Source: Burkholderia glumae LMG 2196 = ATCC 33617 (GTDB taxonomy: Bacteria; Pseudomonadota; Gammaproteobacteria; Burkholderiales; Burkholderiaceae). Taken from it: a stretch of DNA of 64,000 nucleotides. The stretch spans positions 434,001-498,000 of the forward strand of contig NZ_CP009435.1 in NCBI RefSeq assembly GCF_000960995.1, in the 5' to 3' direction. This document shows positions 55,231 through 64,000 of the stretch, in pieces (position 1 is the stretch's first letter; every line of letters begins with the position of its first letter). Below the pieces are notes generated by a model that saw only the letters and a list, made by a program, of their open reading frames with translations, did not search any database and had not been told where the DNA came from. A program made the position numbers and the translations under genes.

Positions 55231-58200
55231 TCGTCCGCGCATCGCCCCGCCCTGGCTCGTGCTGCTGCTTGCGTTGGGGGTGGTCGTGATCCTCTATACG
55301 GCATGGCCGCGCGAAGCGCTGCGCGAGCGGATCGCCTCGACGGCGGGCCCGAGCGAACTGGGCGTGGCGTATCAGGAAGCCTGGCTGCGCGCGCAGCCCG
55401 ACAACGTCGAGCTGCTCAAGACGCTCGGCGAGCAATACGAGCAAATGGGCCGTCGCGACGACGCCGAGCGGATCGCCGCGCGCATGGACGCGCAGCCCGA
55501 TGTGCGCCTGCATCGCGCGGCCACGCTGCTGCGCCTGAAGGTGGACGAGCAGCAGGCGTTCGCGTTCCCGCCCGGCGATCGGCGCCGCTCGAGCGCGATC
55601 GCCGCGCTGCAGGCCCGGCTCGCGGCGGTGGCGGGCGATGCGTGGGATACCGCCGATCTGACGGTGCTGGCCCGTGACGCCGCCTCGCTCGATCTGCCGG
55701 CGCTGGCCGCGCAGTTTTACGAGCGCCTGGTGCGGCAGGACGCGCCGAACCGACGGCACTGGAATACCGAGGTGGCGAAGTACGCCCTGTGGGGCGGCGA
55801 TTACCGGCGTGCGGCGGCGGCATGGTTCCGCTTGCAGGACGATGCGGCCACGCGTGCCGAACAGCGGCGCTGCTTCATCGCGGGCGTGGCCGCGCTGCGC
55901 GCGGGCAATCATCTGGACGAGGCGCTGGCGGCCGCTCAGGCACACATCGGCACGCTCACCGACGATCGCGACACCCTGATCGTGCTGCTCAATCTGGCCC
56001 GTGCCGCGCAACGCCCCGACCTGGTGGACCGCTACGCGAGGTCGCTGCTCGACGCGTCGCAGCAGCAAGCGGGCCACACGGACGCGGGCCGGATCGCACC
56101 TGCCGCGCTGCGGGTCGCGCCGCTGCCGAGGCCCGAGCGCGTGGCGCGCCTTTACATGGACGGCCCGGCCGGCGATGGCTGGCAGGGCCTGCAGCGCATC
56201 GCCACGCAGGTGGGCGAGGCGCGCATCCTACCCATCGCCGCCGCCGGCCAAGCCGCGGCGCGGGCCGCCGGCGCCCCCGCCGCCCGGCGCGCCTCCGACG
56301 ATCTGCCGAGCCTGCTCTACCAGTCGTTCCTTGAATCGAACGACCTCGCCAACGCGCAGAAGGTCGCCGCCGCCCAGGTCGCCAGGCATCCGCATTCGGC
56401 GCCGTGGCTCAAGCGTCTAGCGCAGGCCGCCGAATGGAACAACGCGCCGCTGCTCGCGCTGCATACGTGGCTGAGCTACGCGCAGGCGTCGAACGACCCG
56501 CTTGGCTGGTCCAACGTGCTGCGGCTCGCGCCGATGCTGCACGACGACGCGAGCTACGCGGTGGCGCTGGAGCATGCGTCCGATGCGGCGCCGCACGACA
56601 TGCGGCTGGTCGATGCCACCACCGAGACCTTGGAGCGGCTGGGCCGGCCCGAGGACGCCCTGGCCTTCCTGCACGCGCGCCTGCGCACGGCCGGCAGCCA
56701 CGCGCTGGACGAGCGCATGGCGCTGCTGGCCGAGCGCGCCGGCCACGACGACGAGGCGCTCGGCATCTGGCGCAAGCTCCAGCAGGCAGAGCCGAGCAAC
56801 ACCTCGTATGCGCTGCATGGCGCGAGCATCCTGTATCGCCAGGGCCAGTATGCCGCCGCGCTGGCGATGCTGCAGACCGCGCAGCCGGGCGCGGCCGATG
56901 CCGACACGGAGTTCTGGCGCAACGAGGCGCAGCTCGCGCGCCTGCTGCAGCAGGACGGCATCGCCGACACGGCCTACCGGCACCTGCTGGCCAGCGGCGC
57001 GGCGGCCCCGGACGATCTGAGCGCGATGACGTATTTCTATGATCCGAATCCGCTCGATGCGGGCCGGACCTCGCAGCTTCAGTTCGAGCGCGATCACACG
57101 ATGCGCGCGTTGCAGGAAGCGATCTACTACTACACGCTCGCGCGCGCGATGGACCGCGTCGATGCGCTGCTCAAGGGCCTCTCGCCGGACGATCGGGTGC
57201 GCGCCGAACAATCGCCGGGCGTGCTCGGCGCGCGTGCCGAGTTCTACCGCGAGACCGGCGCGCCGCTTGCGGCGCTCGCCGACCTGCGGCGCGCGGTCGG
57301 CCTGCCGGGCGCGAGCGACGACGTGCGCGCCGCGCTGATCTGGACACTGGTCGATTACGGCAGCGATGCCGAGCTGCGCAAGGTGATGGTGGCGTGGCGC
57401 GCGCGCGCGTTGCAGGACAGCGCGCTGTGGGGGCCGTTCGCGGCGGCCGAGATGCGGATGGGCCGGCCGGCCGCCGCGCTCGATCTGCTGCGGCGCCAGG
57501 GCGCGTCGATGTCGCGCGATCCGCTGTGGCTGCTCACGCTCGCCGAGGCCCATGAGGACGCGGGCGATGCGGACCTGGCGTGGTCGATCCGCCGCAAAGT
57601 CTGGCTGCAGATGGCGCAGGAGGTCAAGACCGCGGCAGCGGGCGGCGACGCGGCGCGCGCGCTGCAGGCACGCCGCGCCGGGCAGGACGCCGAGCGTCGC
57701 GCAGAATTGCGCGGCCGCCGCGTGTTGCTGGCCGACATCTTCGAGAACGGCGACGCGGCGGCTGCCTTGCTCGGCCAGTTGCTGAAGAACGACGGCGGAA
57801 TCGACGCGATGGCCGCGACGCGGCGCACGCTGCTCGGCGACGCGGCCGGTTTGCCGCCCGCGCCGGCCAGCCACGCGCTGGACCGGGCGGCGGCCGCGCG
57901 GCTGCGCTCGGCGGTGGCGATCGACGTGGCGATCGCCTCGGCGCTGTCGCACGACGCCAATCCGCTCGCGACGCGCTGGCTGGCGCGGCAATACGCGAGC
58001 CGGCTCGCGCGCCCGGCCGATTCGCAACTGACGCTCGCGCTGGCCGAGGGCGACACCGCGACCATGCAGCGGCTCGTCGACCAGCGCGGCTCGCGGCTGC
58101 CGATCGACGGGCGCATCGATGCGCTGCTCGCGCTCGATCGCCCCGGCGCAGCCGAGCAGCTCGCGTTCGACGGCCTGGCCGGCGCGCCGCGCAACACCTT

Positions 58201-59161
58201 GCTGCACGATCGCATGGTCGATACCTCGATGGCGTGGCCGCAGTCGCTCGGCACGGGCATCGAAAGCCAGGTCGAGCATCCGCTCGACACCGTCGAGCAC
58301 CGCATCAGCGGCAGCGCGAAGCTCGGCGACACGCTGATGGTGGGCGCCACCGCGCTGCAACGTTTCCAGCACAGCGCCGACCCGACCCAACTGGTGAACG
58401 TGCCGGGCGTGGACCGCTCGCTCGATCTCAGCCTGCGCCGCCAGACGCGCAGCACCGCGGTGCAGGTGACGCTGGGGCGGCGCGAGGGCGCCGACGGCTT
58501 CAACACGGCGAGCGTGTCGGGTGAGCTGGGCCGCGATTCATGGGTGGGGCTGACGGGCAGCATCGGGCACAACCAGCGGGCGACCGAATCGCAGTTGCTG
58601 TCGGTGGGCGGCATCAAGGACAACCTGATCGGCAGCGCGCGCTGGACCGTCTCGCAGCGCCTGCTGGTGACGGGCAGCGTGGAGGCGGACCGCTTCAGCA
58701 GCCAGGCTCGCAACTTCCTGGGCAGCGGTGTGCTGAGCTCGGGCGAGATCGAATACAAGGTCCGCATCGATTATCCGGACTTCACGCTGCGGCTCAGCGG
58801 CGCGCGCGGCCGATACAACGCCACCGGCACGGTGGACCCGTTGCTGGCGCGGCTGTCGCCGGCCGCGCTCGGGCCGCTCACCGCCGCGAACGCGATGCCG
58901 CCGACTTATGCGCAGTACGGGCTCTCGTTCGGCTTCGGCACCGATCTGCTCGATCGCTACACGCATCGCTGGCGGCCATTCCTCGATATCGGCCTGGTGC
59001 ACGACTCGGTGCAGGGCTGGGGGCCGCAGATTACCGCGGGCGCGGCCGGCAGCGTGTTCGGCGGCGATCACGCGGTGCTCTATCTGGAGCGCGAAAGCGT
59101 GTCGCAGGCCAGCTCGCAACCGGTAACGGTGATCGGCGGCCGCTACAGCTGGTTCTATTGA
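55220..59161 (+). CDS. pelB: PelB: TPR-rich outer-membrane Pel exporter
   Basis: 1313 residues (P. aeruginosa PelB 1193). An N-terminal membrane helix (PPWLVLLLALGVVVILYTAW), then many TPR-like helix pairs (about 50-880, e.g. GPSELGVAYQEAWLRAQPDN), then a C-terminal beta-barrel from about residue 1010 with alternating aromatic strands ending SWFY. The TPR part binds PelA in the periplasm; the barrel lets Pel out. Starts with GTG at 55220 inside the last codons of pelA. The extra length lies in the TPR region. Confidence 0.92.
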   Translation: MTASRPRIAPPWLVLLLALGVVVILYTAWPREALRERIASTAGPSELGVAYQEAWLRAQPDNVELLKTLGEQYEQMGRRDDAERIAARMDAQPDVRLHRAATLLRLKVDEQQAFAFPPGDRRRSSAIAALQARLAAVAGDAWDTADLTVLARDAASLDLPALAAQFYERLVRQDAPNRRHWNTEVAKYALWGGDYRRAAAAWFRLQDDAATRAEQRRCFIAGVAALRAGNHLDEALAAAQAHIGTLTDDRDTLIVLLNLARAAQRPDLVDRYARSLLDASQQQAGHTDAGRIAPAALRVAPLPRPERVARLYMDGPAGDGWQGLQRIATQVGEARILPIAAAGQAAARAAGAPAARRASDDLPSLLYQSFLESNDLANAQKVAAAQVARHPHSAPWLKRLAQAAEWNNAPLLALHTWLSYAQASNDPLGWSNVLRLAPMLHDDASYAVALEHASDAAPHDMRLVDATTETLERLGRPEDALAFLHARLRTAGSHALDERMALLAERAGHDDEALGIWRKLQQAEPSNTSYALHGASILYRQGQYAAALAMLQTAQPGAADADTEFWRNEAQLARLLQQDGIADTAYRHLLASGAAAPDDLSAMTYFYDPNPLDAGRTSQLQFERDHTMRALQEAIYYYTLARAMDRVDALLKGLSPDDRVRAEQSPGVLGARAEFYRETGAPLAALADLRRAVGLPGASDDVRAALIWTLVDYGSDAELRKVMVAWRARALQDSALWGPFAAAEMRMGRPAAALDLLRRQGASMSRDPLWLLTLAEAHEDAGDADLAWSIRRKVWLQMAQEVKTAAAGGDAARALQARRAGQDAERRAELRGRRVLLADIFENGDAAAALLGQLLKNDGGIDAMAATRRTLLGDAAGLPPAPASHALDRAAAARLRSAVAIDVAIASALSHDANPLATRWLARQYASRLARPADSQLTLALAEGDTATMQRLVDQRGSRLPIDGRIDALLALDRPGAAEQLAFDGLAGAPRNTLLHDRMVDTSMAWPQSLGTGIESQVEHPLDTVEHRISGSAKLGDTLMVGATALQRFQHSADPTQLVNVPGVDRSLDLSLRRQTRSTAVQVTLGRREGADGFNTASVSGELGRDSWVGLTGSIGHNQRATESQLLSVGGIKDNLIGSARWTVSQRLLVTGSVEADRFSSQARNFLGSGVLSSGEIEYKVRIDYPDFTLRLSGARGRYNATGTVDPLLARLSPAALGPLTAANAMPPTYAQYGLSFGFGTDLLDRYTHRWRPFLDIGLVHDSVQGWGPQITAGAAGSVFGGDHAVLYLERESVSQASSQPVTVIGGRYSWFY

Positions 59162-59224
59162 CGCGCGAGCCGACCCGGCCCGCGCGCCGCGAATGCATGA
59201 CGACATGAACGAAGGGGCAAGGAA

Positions 59225-59776
59225 ATGAGTGGAATGGAACGTGGCAAGCGGGCTCGGTCGTGGTGCGCGGCGGCCCTCGCAGCAACGCTGCTGCTGGCCG
59301 GCTGCGGTACGCTGAAGAGCACGGCGGCGCCGGCGCTGCAGGCGCACGACGCGGTGGCGGTCGGCTCGATCGCGAACTACACCGAAACGCCTTCGGCCGG
59401 CCAGAGCGCCGCGTCGATCGCAGCCAACGTACTGCGCGCGGACGGCCTCGCGGACGTGCGCCTCGCGCCCGACGACGCGGGTTCGAACGCGCTGTTCGAT
59501 ACCGCGCAGCGCAGCGACGGGCAGCAGAAGCTGGCGTGGGCGCGGTCCCGGCAGATCCGCTATGTCCTGTCCGGCTCGGTCGAGGAGTGGCGCTACAAGA
59601 CCGGCGTGGACGGCGAGCCGGTGGTCGGCCTGACCTTCGAGCTGACCGACGTGAACACCGGCAAGGTGGTCTGGAGCGCCACCGGCACGCGCAGCGGCTG
59701 GAGCCGTTCGAGCCTCGCGGGCGTGGCTACCGGGCTGATCGAGAAGGTGCTCGCGCCGCTCGCGCCACGTGGCTGA
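59225..59776 (+). CDS. pelC: PelC: outer-membrane lipoprotein of the Pel exporter
   Basis: 183 residues. Lipoprotein signal with LLLAGC, Cys27. The mature domain is the small alpha/beta fold of PelC, which forms a dodecameric ring beside PelB that steers the cationic polymer: segments SIANYTETPSAGQSAA, RQIRYVLSGSVEEWRY and VVGLTFELTDVNTGKVVWS. ATG 59225 follows AAGGA closely; an alternative ATG lies nine bases later. 63 bases after pelB. Confidence 0.9.
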   Translation: MSGMERGKRARSWCAAALAATLLLAGCGTLKSTAAPALQAHDAVAVGSIANYTETPSAGQSAASIAANVLRADGLADVRLAPDDAGSNALFDTAQRSDGQQKLAWARSRQIRYVLSGSVEEWRYKTGVDGEPVVGLTFELTDVNTGKVVWSATGTRSGWSRSSLAGVATGLIEKVLAPLAPRG

Positions 59777-59834
59777 GGCCGGGCGCGCCACGCGCTTGCC
59801 CTTGCGCTTCCGAACTCATGAAAAGGAACCGGCA

Positions 59835-61244
59835 GTGAATTCCGTTGCGATGCAATCCGCCGCCGACGCGTCGAAGACGCGCAGCTCCAACGCGCTGGGC
59901 CGGCTCGGGCCGATGCGCCGGTTTATCGCGCCGGCCGTCACGCGGCCGTTCGCGATCGTCGAGGCGGTCGCGTTCGTCATGCTGGCGCTGGCCGTGAGCC
60001 GCCTGTGCTCGCCGCACGATCCGCTGCTGCTGCAGGCCGGCTTCCCTTGGTTGTGGTTCCCGCCGATGATCGTCGCGCTGCGTTACGGCACGCTGCTCGG
60101 GCTGCTTGGCGGCGCGCTGATGGTGGCCGCCTGGAAGCTCGGCTATCCGCCGGGGGCGCCGTGGCCGGTGATGATGTTCGTGGGCGGCCTGACCCAGACG
60201 GTGATCGCCGGGCACTTCGGCGACACCTGGGGCCATCGGGCGCGGCGCGCCTCGACGCTCAACGATTACCTGAACGAACGGCTCGTCGCGATCACCAACA
60301 GCCACTACCTGATGCGCCTGTCGCACGAGCGGCTGGAAAAGGATCTGCTGTCCAAGCCCACCACCCTGCGCGACTCGATCACCGAACTGCGGCGCCTGTC
60401 GGTCGGCGCCGAGCCGCAGGATGGGCCCGGCGCGCCCGCACCGTTGCGTGCGCTGCCGTCGGCGGCGGGCATGCTCGAATTCGTGGCGCAGGTCTGCCAG
60501 ATCGAGATCGGCGCGGTGTTTCCGGTGCTCGACGGCCGGCCCGCGACCGAGGCCGTGGCCTGCGTCGGCGATGCGTTCCCGCTGTGCACGAGCGACGAAC
60601 TCGTGGTGCACGCGCTGCGTACCCGAAGCGTCGCGCACTTGCGCGGCGAACATGCCGACCTCGCACAGAGCGCTTACCTGGTGTGCGCCCCGTTGGTGAG
60701 CGCCGACGGCGAGGTGATCGCGCTGCTGGCGGTGCCGCGCATGCCGTTCCTGGCGCTGAACTTCGACAACCTGCAGCTGCTGCTCGTGTTGCTCGCGTAT
60801 TACGCGGACGGCGTCGAGCATGCGAGCGTGGTGCGCGACATTCTTGCCGACGTGCCGGGCTGCCCATACGACTTCGCGCTCGATCTCGGCCGCCTCGCGC
60901 GTTTGAATCGCGACGCGGGCATCGCGTCGTCGCTGGTCGCGCTGGCGTTTCCGCGCAGCGAAGCGGGCGATTCGCTGTTCGAGCACGTGCTGCGCCGCCG
61001 CCGCGCACTCGACCTGATGTGGCCGCTGCAGACCGCCTCGCATTCGGTGCTGGTGAACCTGATGCCGGCCACCGACACGACCGGCGTCGACGGCTACCTG
61101 GCGCGCATCGAAACCAGTCTCGACTCGCAGTTCGGGCTCGACATGGAACGCGCCCATATCGGCGTGCACACGCTGCACCTGGGCCCGCTCGAACCGGGCG
61201 CGGCGTTGCGGCGCCTGCTCAAGCGCAGTGGCGTCGATGTCTAG
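59835..61244 (+). CDS. pelD: PelD: inner-membrane c-di-GMP receptor of Pel synthesis
   Basis: 469 residues. Four N-terminal transmembrane helices (to about residue 135), a coiled linker, a GAF domain (about 200-330) and a degenerate GGDEF domain. The I-site motif R390-A-L-D393 is kept, while the GGDEF signature five residues later is replaced by QTASHS: c-di-GMP is bound but not made. Binding switches on PelF. The GTG at 59835 (AAGGA upstream) is chosen; a GTG at 59769 overlapping pelC and an ATG at 59850 are alternatives. Confidence 0.9.
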   Translation: MNSVAMQSAADASKTRSSNALGRLGPMRRFIAPAVTRPFAIVEAVAFVMLALAVSRLCSPHDPLLLQAGFPWLWFPPMIVALRYGTLLGLLGGALMVAAWKLGYPPGAPWPVMMFVGGLTQTVIAGHFGDTWGHRARRASTLNDYLNERLVAITNSHYLMRLSHERLEKDLLSKPTTLRDSITELRRLSVGAEPQDGPGAPAPLRALPSAAGMLEFVAQVCQIEIGAVFPVLDGRPATEAVACVGDAFPLCTSDELVVHALRTRSVAHLRGEHADLAQSAYLVCAPLVSADGEVIALLAVPRMPFLALNFDNLQLLLVLLAYYADGVEHASVVRDILADVPGCPYDFALDLGRLARLNRDAGIASSLVALAFPRSEAGDSLFEHVLRRRRALDLMWPLQTASHSVLVNLMPATDTTGVDGYLARIETSLDSQFGLDMERAHIGVHTLHLGPLEPGAALRRLLKRSGVDV

Positions 61245-62250
61245 GCCCGCCGTCTTCGTCGCCGGCGTGCTGCGCGTGGCGGGCTGCCTGCTGGCGGAGG
61301 CGCTCGTCTGGCGGGCGGCCGGGCGGGCCGGCGCGGACTTCGATCCGTTGCTGGCCGGCCTCGCGTTGCAGGCGCTCGCCGCTGCGGTACAGGCCTGGCT
61401 GTTGCTTCCGATGCTGCCGTCGCGCTATCGCGAACCGCGCCGCGCGAGCTTCGCGCTGCTGTGGGCCTTGCTGACGTTCATGCCGCTCGCGGGCGGCATG
61501 CTGGTGCTCGCGAGCTGCGCCTGGGCGGCGCTGTTGCCGGCCGAGCGCGAGAACGACCGGCTCGCCGAGGTGGGGCGCCCCGAGTTCATTACCCATCTGG
61601 TGTCGCGCGTCGCGCATGGCGGCGGCGCGCGCTTGCAGGCGCGTCTCGTCAACACGCAGGTGTCGTCCACCGACCGGCTGACGGCGCTCGTCGCGATCCA
61701 GAGCATGCCGACCCGCACCACCGGCAGCCTGCTGCGCGAATTGCTGACCGATCCGGTGGAGGACGTGCGGCTGATCGCGTATGGCACGCTCGATCAGGCC
61801 GAAAACGAAATCACGCAGAAAATCTACGCCGCGGGGCAGGCGCTGGCCCGGGCCGGCTCGGAGCCCGAGCGCTACGCGCTGAACCGCCAGCTCGCCGAGC
61901 TCTATTTCGAGCTGATCTACCAGCGGCTCGTGCAGGGCGCCGTGTACCGGCACACGCTGGCGCAGGCGGAACGGTACGCGCGCGCCGCGCTCGCGGTGGA
62001 CGAGCGCGATGCCGCGCTGTGGCTGATCCTCGGCCGTCTCGCGCTTGCCGAGCGGCGCGCCGACGATGCGGGCCTCGCGATGGCGCGCGCGCTCGAGCTC
62101 GGCTTTCCGCGCGAGCGCCTGACGCCGTGGCTCGCCGAGGTAGCGTTCCTGCGCGGCGATTACCTGCGCGTGCGCGAGTTGCTGGCGTCGCACGGCAACG
62201 CCGCGGTGCTGCCGACGCTCAAACCGATTGTCACCTACTGGTCCCGATGA
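61237..62250 (+). CDS. pelE: PelE: inner-membrane TPR protein of Pel synthesis
   Basis: 337 residues. Two or three N-terminal membrane helices (about 8-100), then soluble TPR-like helices with segments RLVQGAVYRHTLAQAERYAR and ALWLILGRLALAERRADDAG. In P. aeruginosa PelE bridges PelD, PelG and PelF in the synthase complex. The ATG at 61237 overlaps the pelD stop by eight bases, and its own stop overlaps the pelF start (ATGA), so these are translationally coupled. Confidence 0.88.
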   Translation: MSRPAVFVAGVLRVAGCLLAEALVWRAAGRAGADFDPLLAGLALQALAAAVQAWLLLPMLPSRYREPRRASFALLWALLTFMPLAGGMLVLASCAWAALLPAERENDRLAEVGRPEFITHLVSRVAHGGGARLQARLVNTQVSSTDRLTALVAIQSMPTRTTGSLLRELLTDPVEDVRLIAYGTLDQAENEITQKIYAAGQALARAGSEPERYALNRQLAELYFELIYQRLVQGAVYRHTLAQAERYARAALAVDERDAALWLILGRLALAERRADDAGLAMARALELGFPRERLTPWLAEVAFLRGDYLRVRELLASHGNAAVLPTLKPIVTYWSR

Positions 62251-63869
62251 ACCCGTCCCTAAACCGGCGCGCCGCCGATGCCGATGTCTGCCTGCTGCTG
62301 GAGGGCACCTTCCCGTTCGTGCGCGGCGGCGTGTCGAGCTGGGTCAACGAGATGCTGCGCGCGTACCCGCATCTGCGCTTTGCCGTGGTGTTCATCGGCA
62401 GCCGCGAGGAGGACTACCGGGACGCCGCCTACGCGCTGCCCGACAACGTCGTGCACTTCGAGGCGCATTACCTGTACGCGACGGCCGGCAGCGTCGACGA
62501 GCGGCCGCGCGAGGTCGCGGGCGACCCGGCCGCGTTCGCGCAGTCGGCGCGGCTGCATGAGGCGCTGCGCGGCGCGAGCGGCGCGCAGCGCACGGGCGGC
62601 GACAGCGTGGCCGCCCTGATGGCGCAGATGGCACCCACGCTCGGCGCGCACGGCACGCTCAACGAACAGCAGTTCTCCACCAGCCGCGCCGCCTGGGACT
62701 TCATCGTCGATCAATACGAGCGGCATTGCACCGACCCGTCGTTTACCGATTACTTCTGGACCGTGCGGATCATGCACAAGCCGCTGTGGCAGCTGGCGAA
62801 CGTGGCCGAGCAGCTGCCGCCGGCGCGCCTCTATCACACGGTGTCCACCGGTTATGCCGGCTTTCTCGGCACGCTGCTGCACTACCGCAGCGGGCGGCCG
62901 CTGCTGGTGTCCGAGCACGGCATCTATACGAAGGAACGCAAGATCGACTTGCTGCAGAGCCAGTGGATTCGCGACAATCGCGGCGCGTTCGAGCGCGACA
63001 TCTCGCGCATCAGCTACTTCCGCGAGCTGTGGGTGCGCTTCTTCGAGGCGCTCGGCCGGCTCGCGTACGAGGCCGCCGACGAGATCGTCGCGCTTTACGA
63101 GGCGAACCGGCTGCGCCAGGTGGCCGACGGCGCGCCCGCCGCGAAAACCCGCAGCATTCCCAATGGTGTCGATGTGGACGCGCTGGCGCCGCTGGTCGCG
63201 CAGCGCACCGACGGACCACGTCGCGTGGTCGCGCTGATCGGCCGCGTGGTGCCGATCAAGGACATCAAGACGTTCATTCGCGCGATGTTCGTCGCGTCGC
63301 ACAGCAGGCCGGACCTCGAAGGCTGGATTGTCGGCCCGGAGGAGGAGGATCCGGCCTACGCGCTCGAATGCCGCGCGCTCGTCGAGAGCCTGGGCCTGGC
63401 CTCGCGCGTGAAGTTCCTCGGCTTCCAGCGAATCGATGCGGTGCTGCCGAAGATCGACCTGATCGCGCTGTCGTCGATCAGCGAAGCCTTGCCCCTGGTC
63501 GTGCTGGAGGGCTTCGCGGCCGGGGTGCCCGCGATCACCACCGACGTGGGCTCGTGCCGCCAGTTGATCGAGGGCTACGGCGACGAGGATCGCGCGCTCG
63601 GCAGCGCTGGCGCGGTCGTGCCGATCGCCGACCCGGCGCGATTCGCGCGGGCGGCGCTCGCGCTGCTCGACGACGACACGCGCTGGCGCGTCGCGCAGCA
63701 GGCCGGCCTCGCGCGCGTGCGCCGCTACTACACCAAGGCGCAGATGACGGACCGCTACGCCGCGCTCTACACGCAGCTCGCTGCCGCGCCCGATGCGCGG
63801 CCGGCGCCGGGCACCGGGCGCGCGTGTCCGGCGCCGCACGGTGCCAAGCCGGCCGGGGAGGCACGCTGA
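62247..63869 (+). CDS. pelF: PelF: cytosolic Pel synthase (GT4 glycosyltransferase)
   Basis: 540 residues (P. aeruginosa 507). GT-B fold, GT4. Early EGTFPFVRGGVSSWVNEM glycine-rich acceptor part; EHGIYTKERKIDLLQ typical of PelF; donor domain LIGRVVPIKDIKTFIRAM and the E-x7-E motif (SEALPLVVLEGFAAGVPAIT). Polymerises UDP-amino sugar at the membrane with PelD-PelE-PelG. The start at 62247 overlaps pelE by four bases. The last 30 residues are Pro/Ala-rich. Confidence 0.93.
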   Translation: MNPSLNRRAADADVCLLLEGTFPFVRGGVSSWVNEMLRAYPHLRFAVVFIGSREEDYRDAAYALPDNVVHFEAHYLYATAGSVDERPREVAGDPAAFAQSARLHEALRGASGAQRTGGDSVAALMAQMAPTLGAHGTLNEQQFSTSRAAWDFIVDQYERHCTDPSFTDYFWTVRIMHKPLWQLANVAEQLPPARLYHTVSTGYAGFLGTLLHYRSGRPLLVSEHGIYTKERKIDLLQSQWIRDNRGAFERDISRISYFRELWVRFFEALGRLAYEAADEIVALYEANRLRQVADGAPAAKTRSIPNGVDVDALAPLVAQRTDGPRRVVALIGRVVPIKDIKTFIRAMFVASHSRPDLEGWIVGPEEEDPAYALECRALVESLGLASRVKFLGFQRIDAVLPKIDLIALSSISEALPLVVLEGFAAGVPAITTDVGSCRQLIEGYGDEDRALGSAGAVVPIADPARFARAALALLDDDTRWRVAQQAGLARVRRYYTKAQMTDRYAALYTQLAAAPDARPAPGTGRACPAPHGAKPAGEAR

Positions 63870-64000
63870 TGGCCGGGATCGGTTTCGAACTGCGCAAGAT
63901 TCTGCGCAAGGACACCTTGTTCGGCGCCGCGCGCGCTTACGCGTATGCCGGGCTGATCAGCTCCGGGCCGCTGATCCTGTCGATCTTCGGCATCCTGCTG
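63869..64000 (+). CDS. pelG: PelG: Pel transport membrane protein (5' part only)
   Basis: Only the first 44 codons are in the window. MAGIGFELRKILRKDTL is the family start, followed by a hydrophobic helix (YAGLISSGPLILSIFGILL). Full PelG is a roughly 450-residue MATE/PST-type membrane protein that pairs with PelF for translocation. The ATG overlaps the pelF stop by one base (TGATG) with GGGGAGG upstream. Confidence 0.9.
   Translation, partial: MAGIGFELRKILRKDTLFGAARAYAYAGLISSGPLILSIFGILL

Noticed and set aside
60900..60925. RLNRD in PelD as the c-di-GMP RxxD motif
   Set aside because: Spacing is wrong (R-x-x-x-D); the true RxxD is R390-A-L-D393, placed five residues before the degenerate GGDEF position.

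Overview
The window is high-GC chromosomal DNA from a Burkholderia-type betaproteobacterium. The evidence is strong G/C third-position bias and several Burkholderia-like arrangements: a BpeAB-OprB/BpeR efflux cluster, the recA-recX ... sucCD-terC-pilA-pglL order, a purC-purE-purK-tsaC run, and a Gram-negative general porin. The pel exopolysaccharide operon beside a tRNA island suggests a plant- or environment-associated species (glumae/gladioli/plantarii-like), but species assignment is inference.

Layout. 1-8.7 kb: a purine-type NCS2 permease converges on a tripartite RND efflux operon (bpeA-bpeB-oprB, minus strand), which diverges from its TetR repressor bpeR across a 426 bp control region. 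8.8-13.8 kb (minus): a CoxG/SRPBCC membrane protein, a small exported protein, a DegP/MucD protease and a QseBC/PmrAB-type two-component system; a PmrA-type box lies in front of the protease. 14-17.9 kb (plus): PBP4-type D,D-carboxypeptidase, a sterol-desaturase-family membrane enzyme and an SGNH lipoprotein esterase. 18-27.5 kb (minus): central metabolism and housekeeping (tsaC/sua5, purK, purE, purC, fbaA, pyk, pgk, azlCD). 27.8-31.4 kb (plus): zinc-finger protein, waaF, an NTF2-like protein, a YheT hydrolase and an unknown. 31.4-35 kb: BepA-like M48 protease divergent from moaC, then a porin. 35-37 kb is a decayed stretch with a multiply disrupted gene next to a TonB-C-like lipoprotein. 37-46 kb (minus): pglL and pilA (O-glycosylation and pilin), terC, sucD, sucC, recX and SOS-controlled recA. 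46-50.4 kb (plus): a second two-component system and an MHS-family transporter.

Accessory end. A tRNA-Met(CAU) with its own promoter and terminator (50.45-50.6 kb) is followed by about 1.7 kb of lower-GC mosaic sequence holding an ester-cyclase-like gene and remnants of two unrelated IS transposases, then an AT-rich regulatory segment, and then pelABCDEFG, cut by the window end inside pelG. The pel genes are tightly packed, with overlaps or short gaps, and encode a Pel polysaccharide synthesis and export machine: PelF synthase, PelD c-di-GMP receptor, PelE/PelG inner-membrane partners, PelA periplasmic deacetylase/hydrolase, PelB TPR-barrel exporter and PelC outer-membrane lipoprotein. PelD keeps an RxxD inhibitory-site motif and has lost the GGDEF signature, as expected of a c-di-GMP sensor.

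I found no CRISPR array, rRNA, intact prophage or clearly unprecedented multi-gene system. The least explained parts are the AT-rich pel leader with repeated motifs, the IS/ester-cyclase mosaic, the decayed 35-37 kb stretch, the 215-residue N-terminal extension on RecX and the unusual pilin leader.
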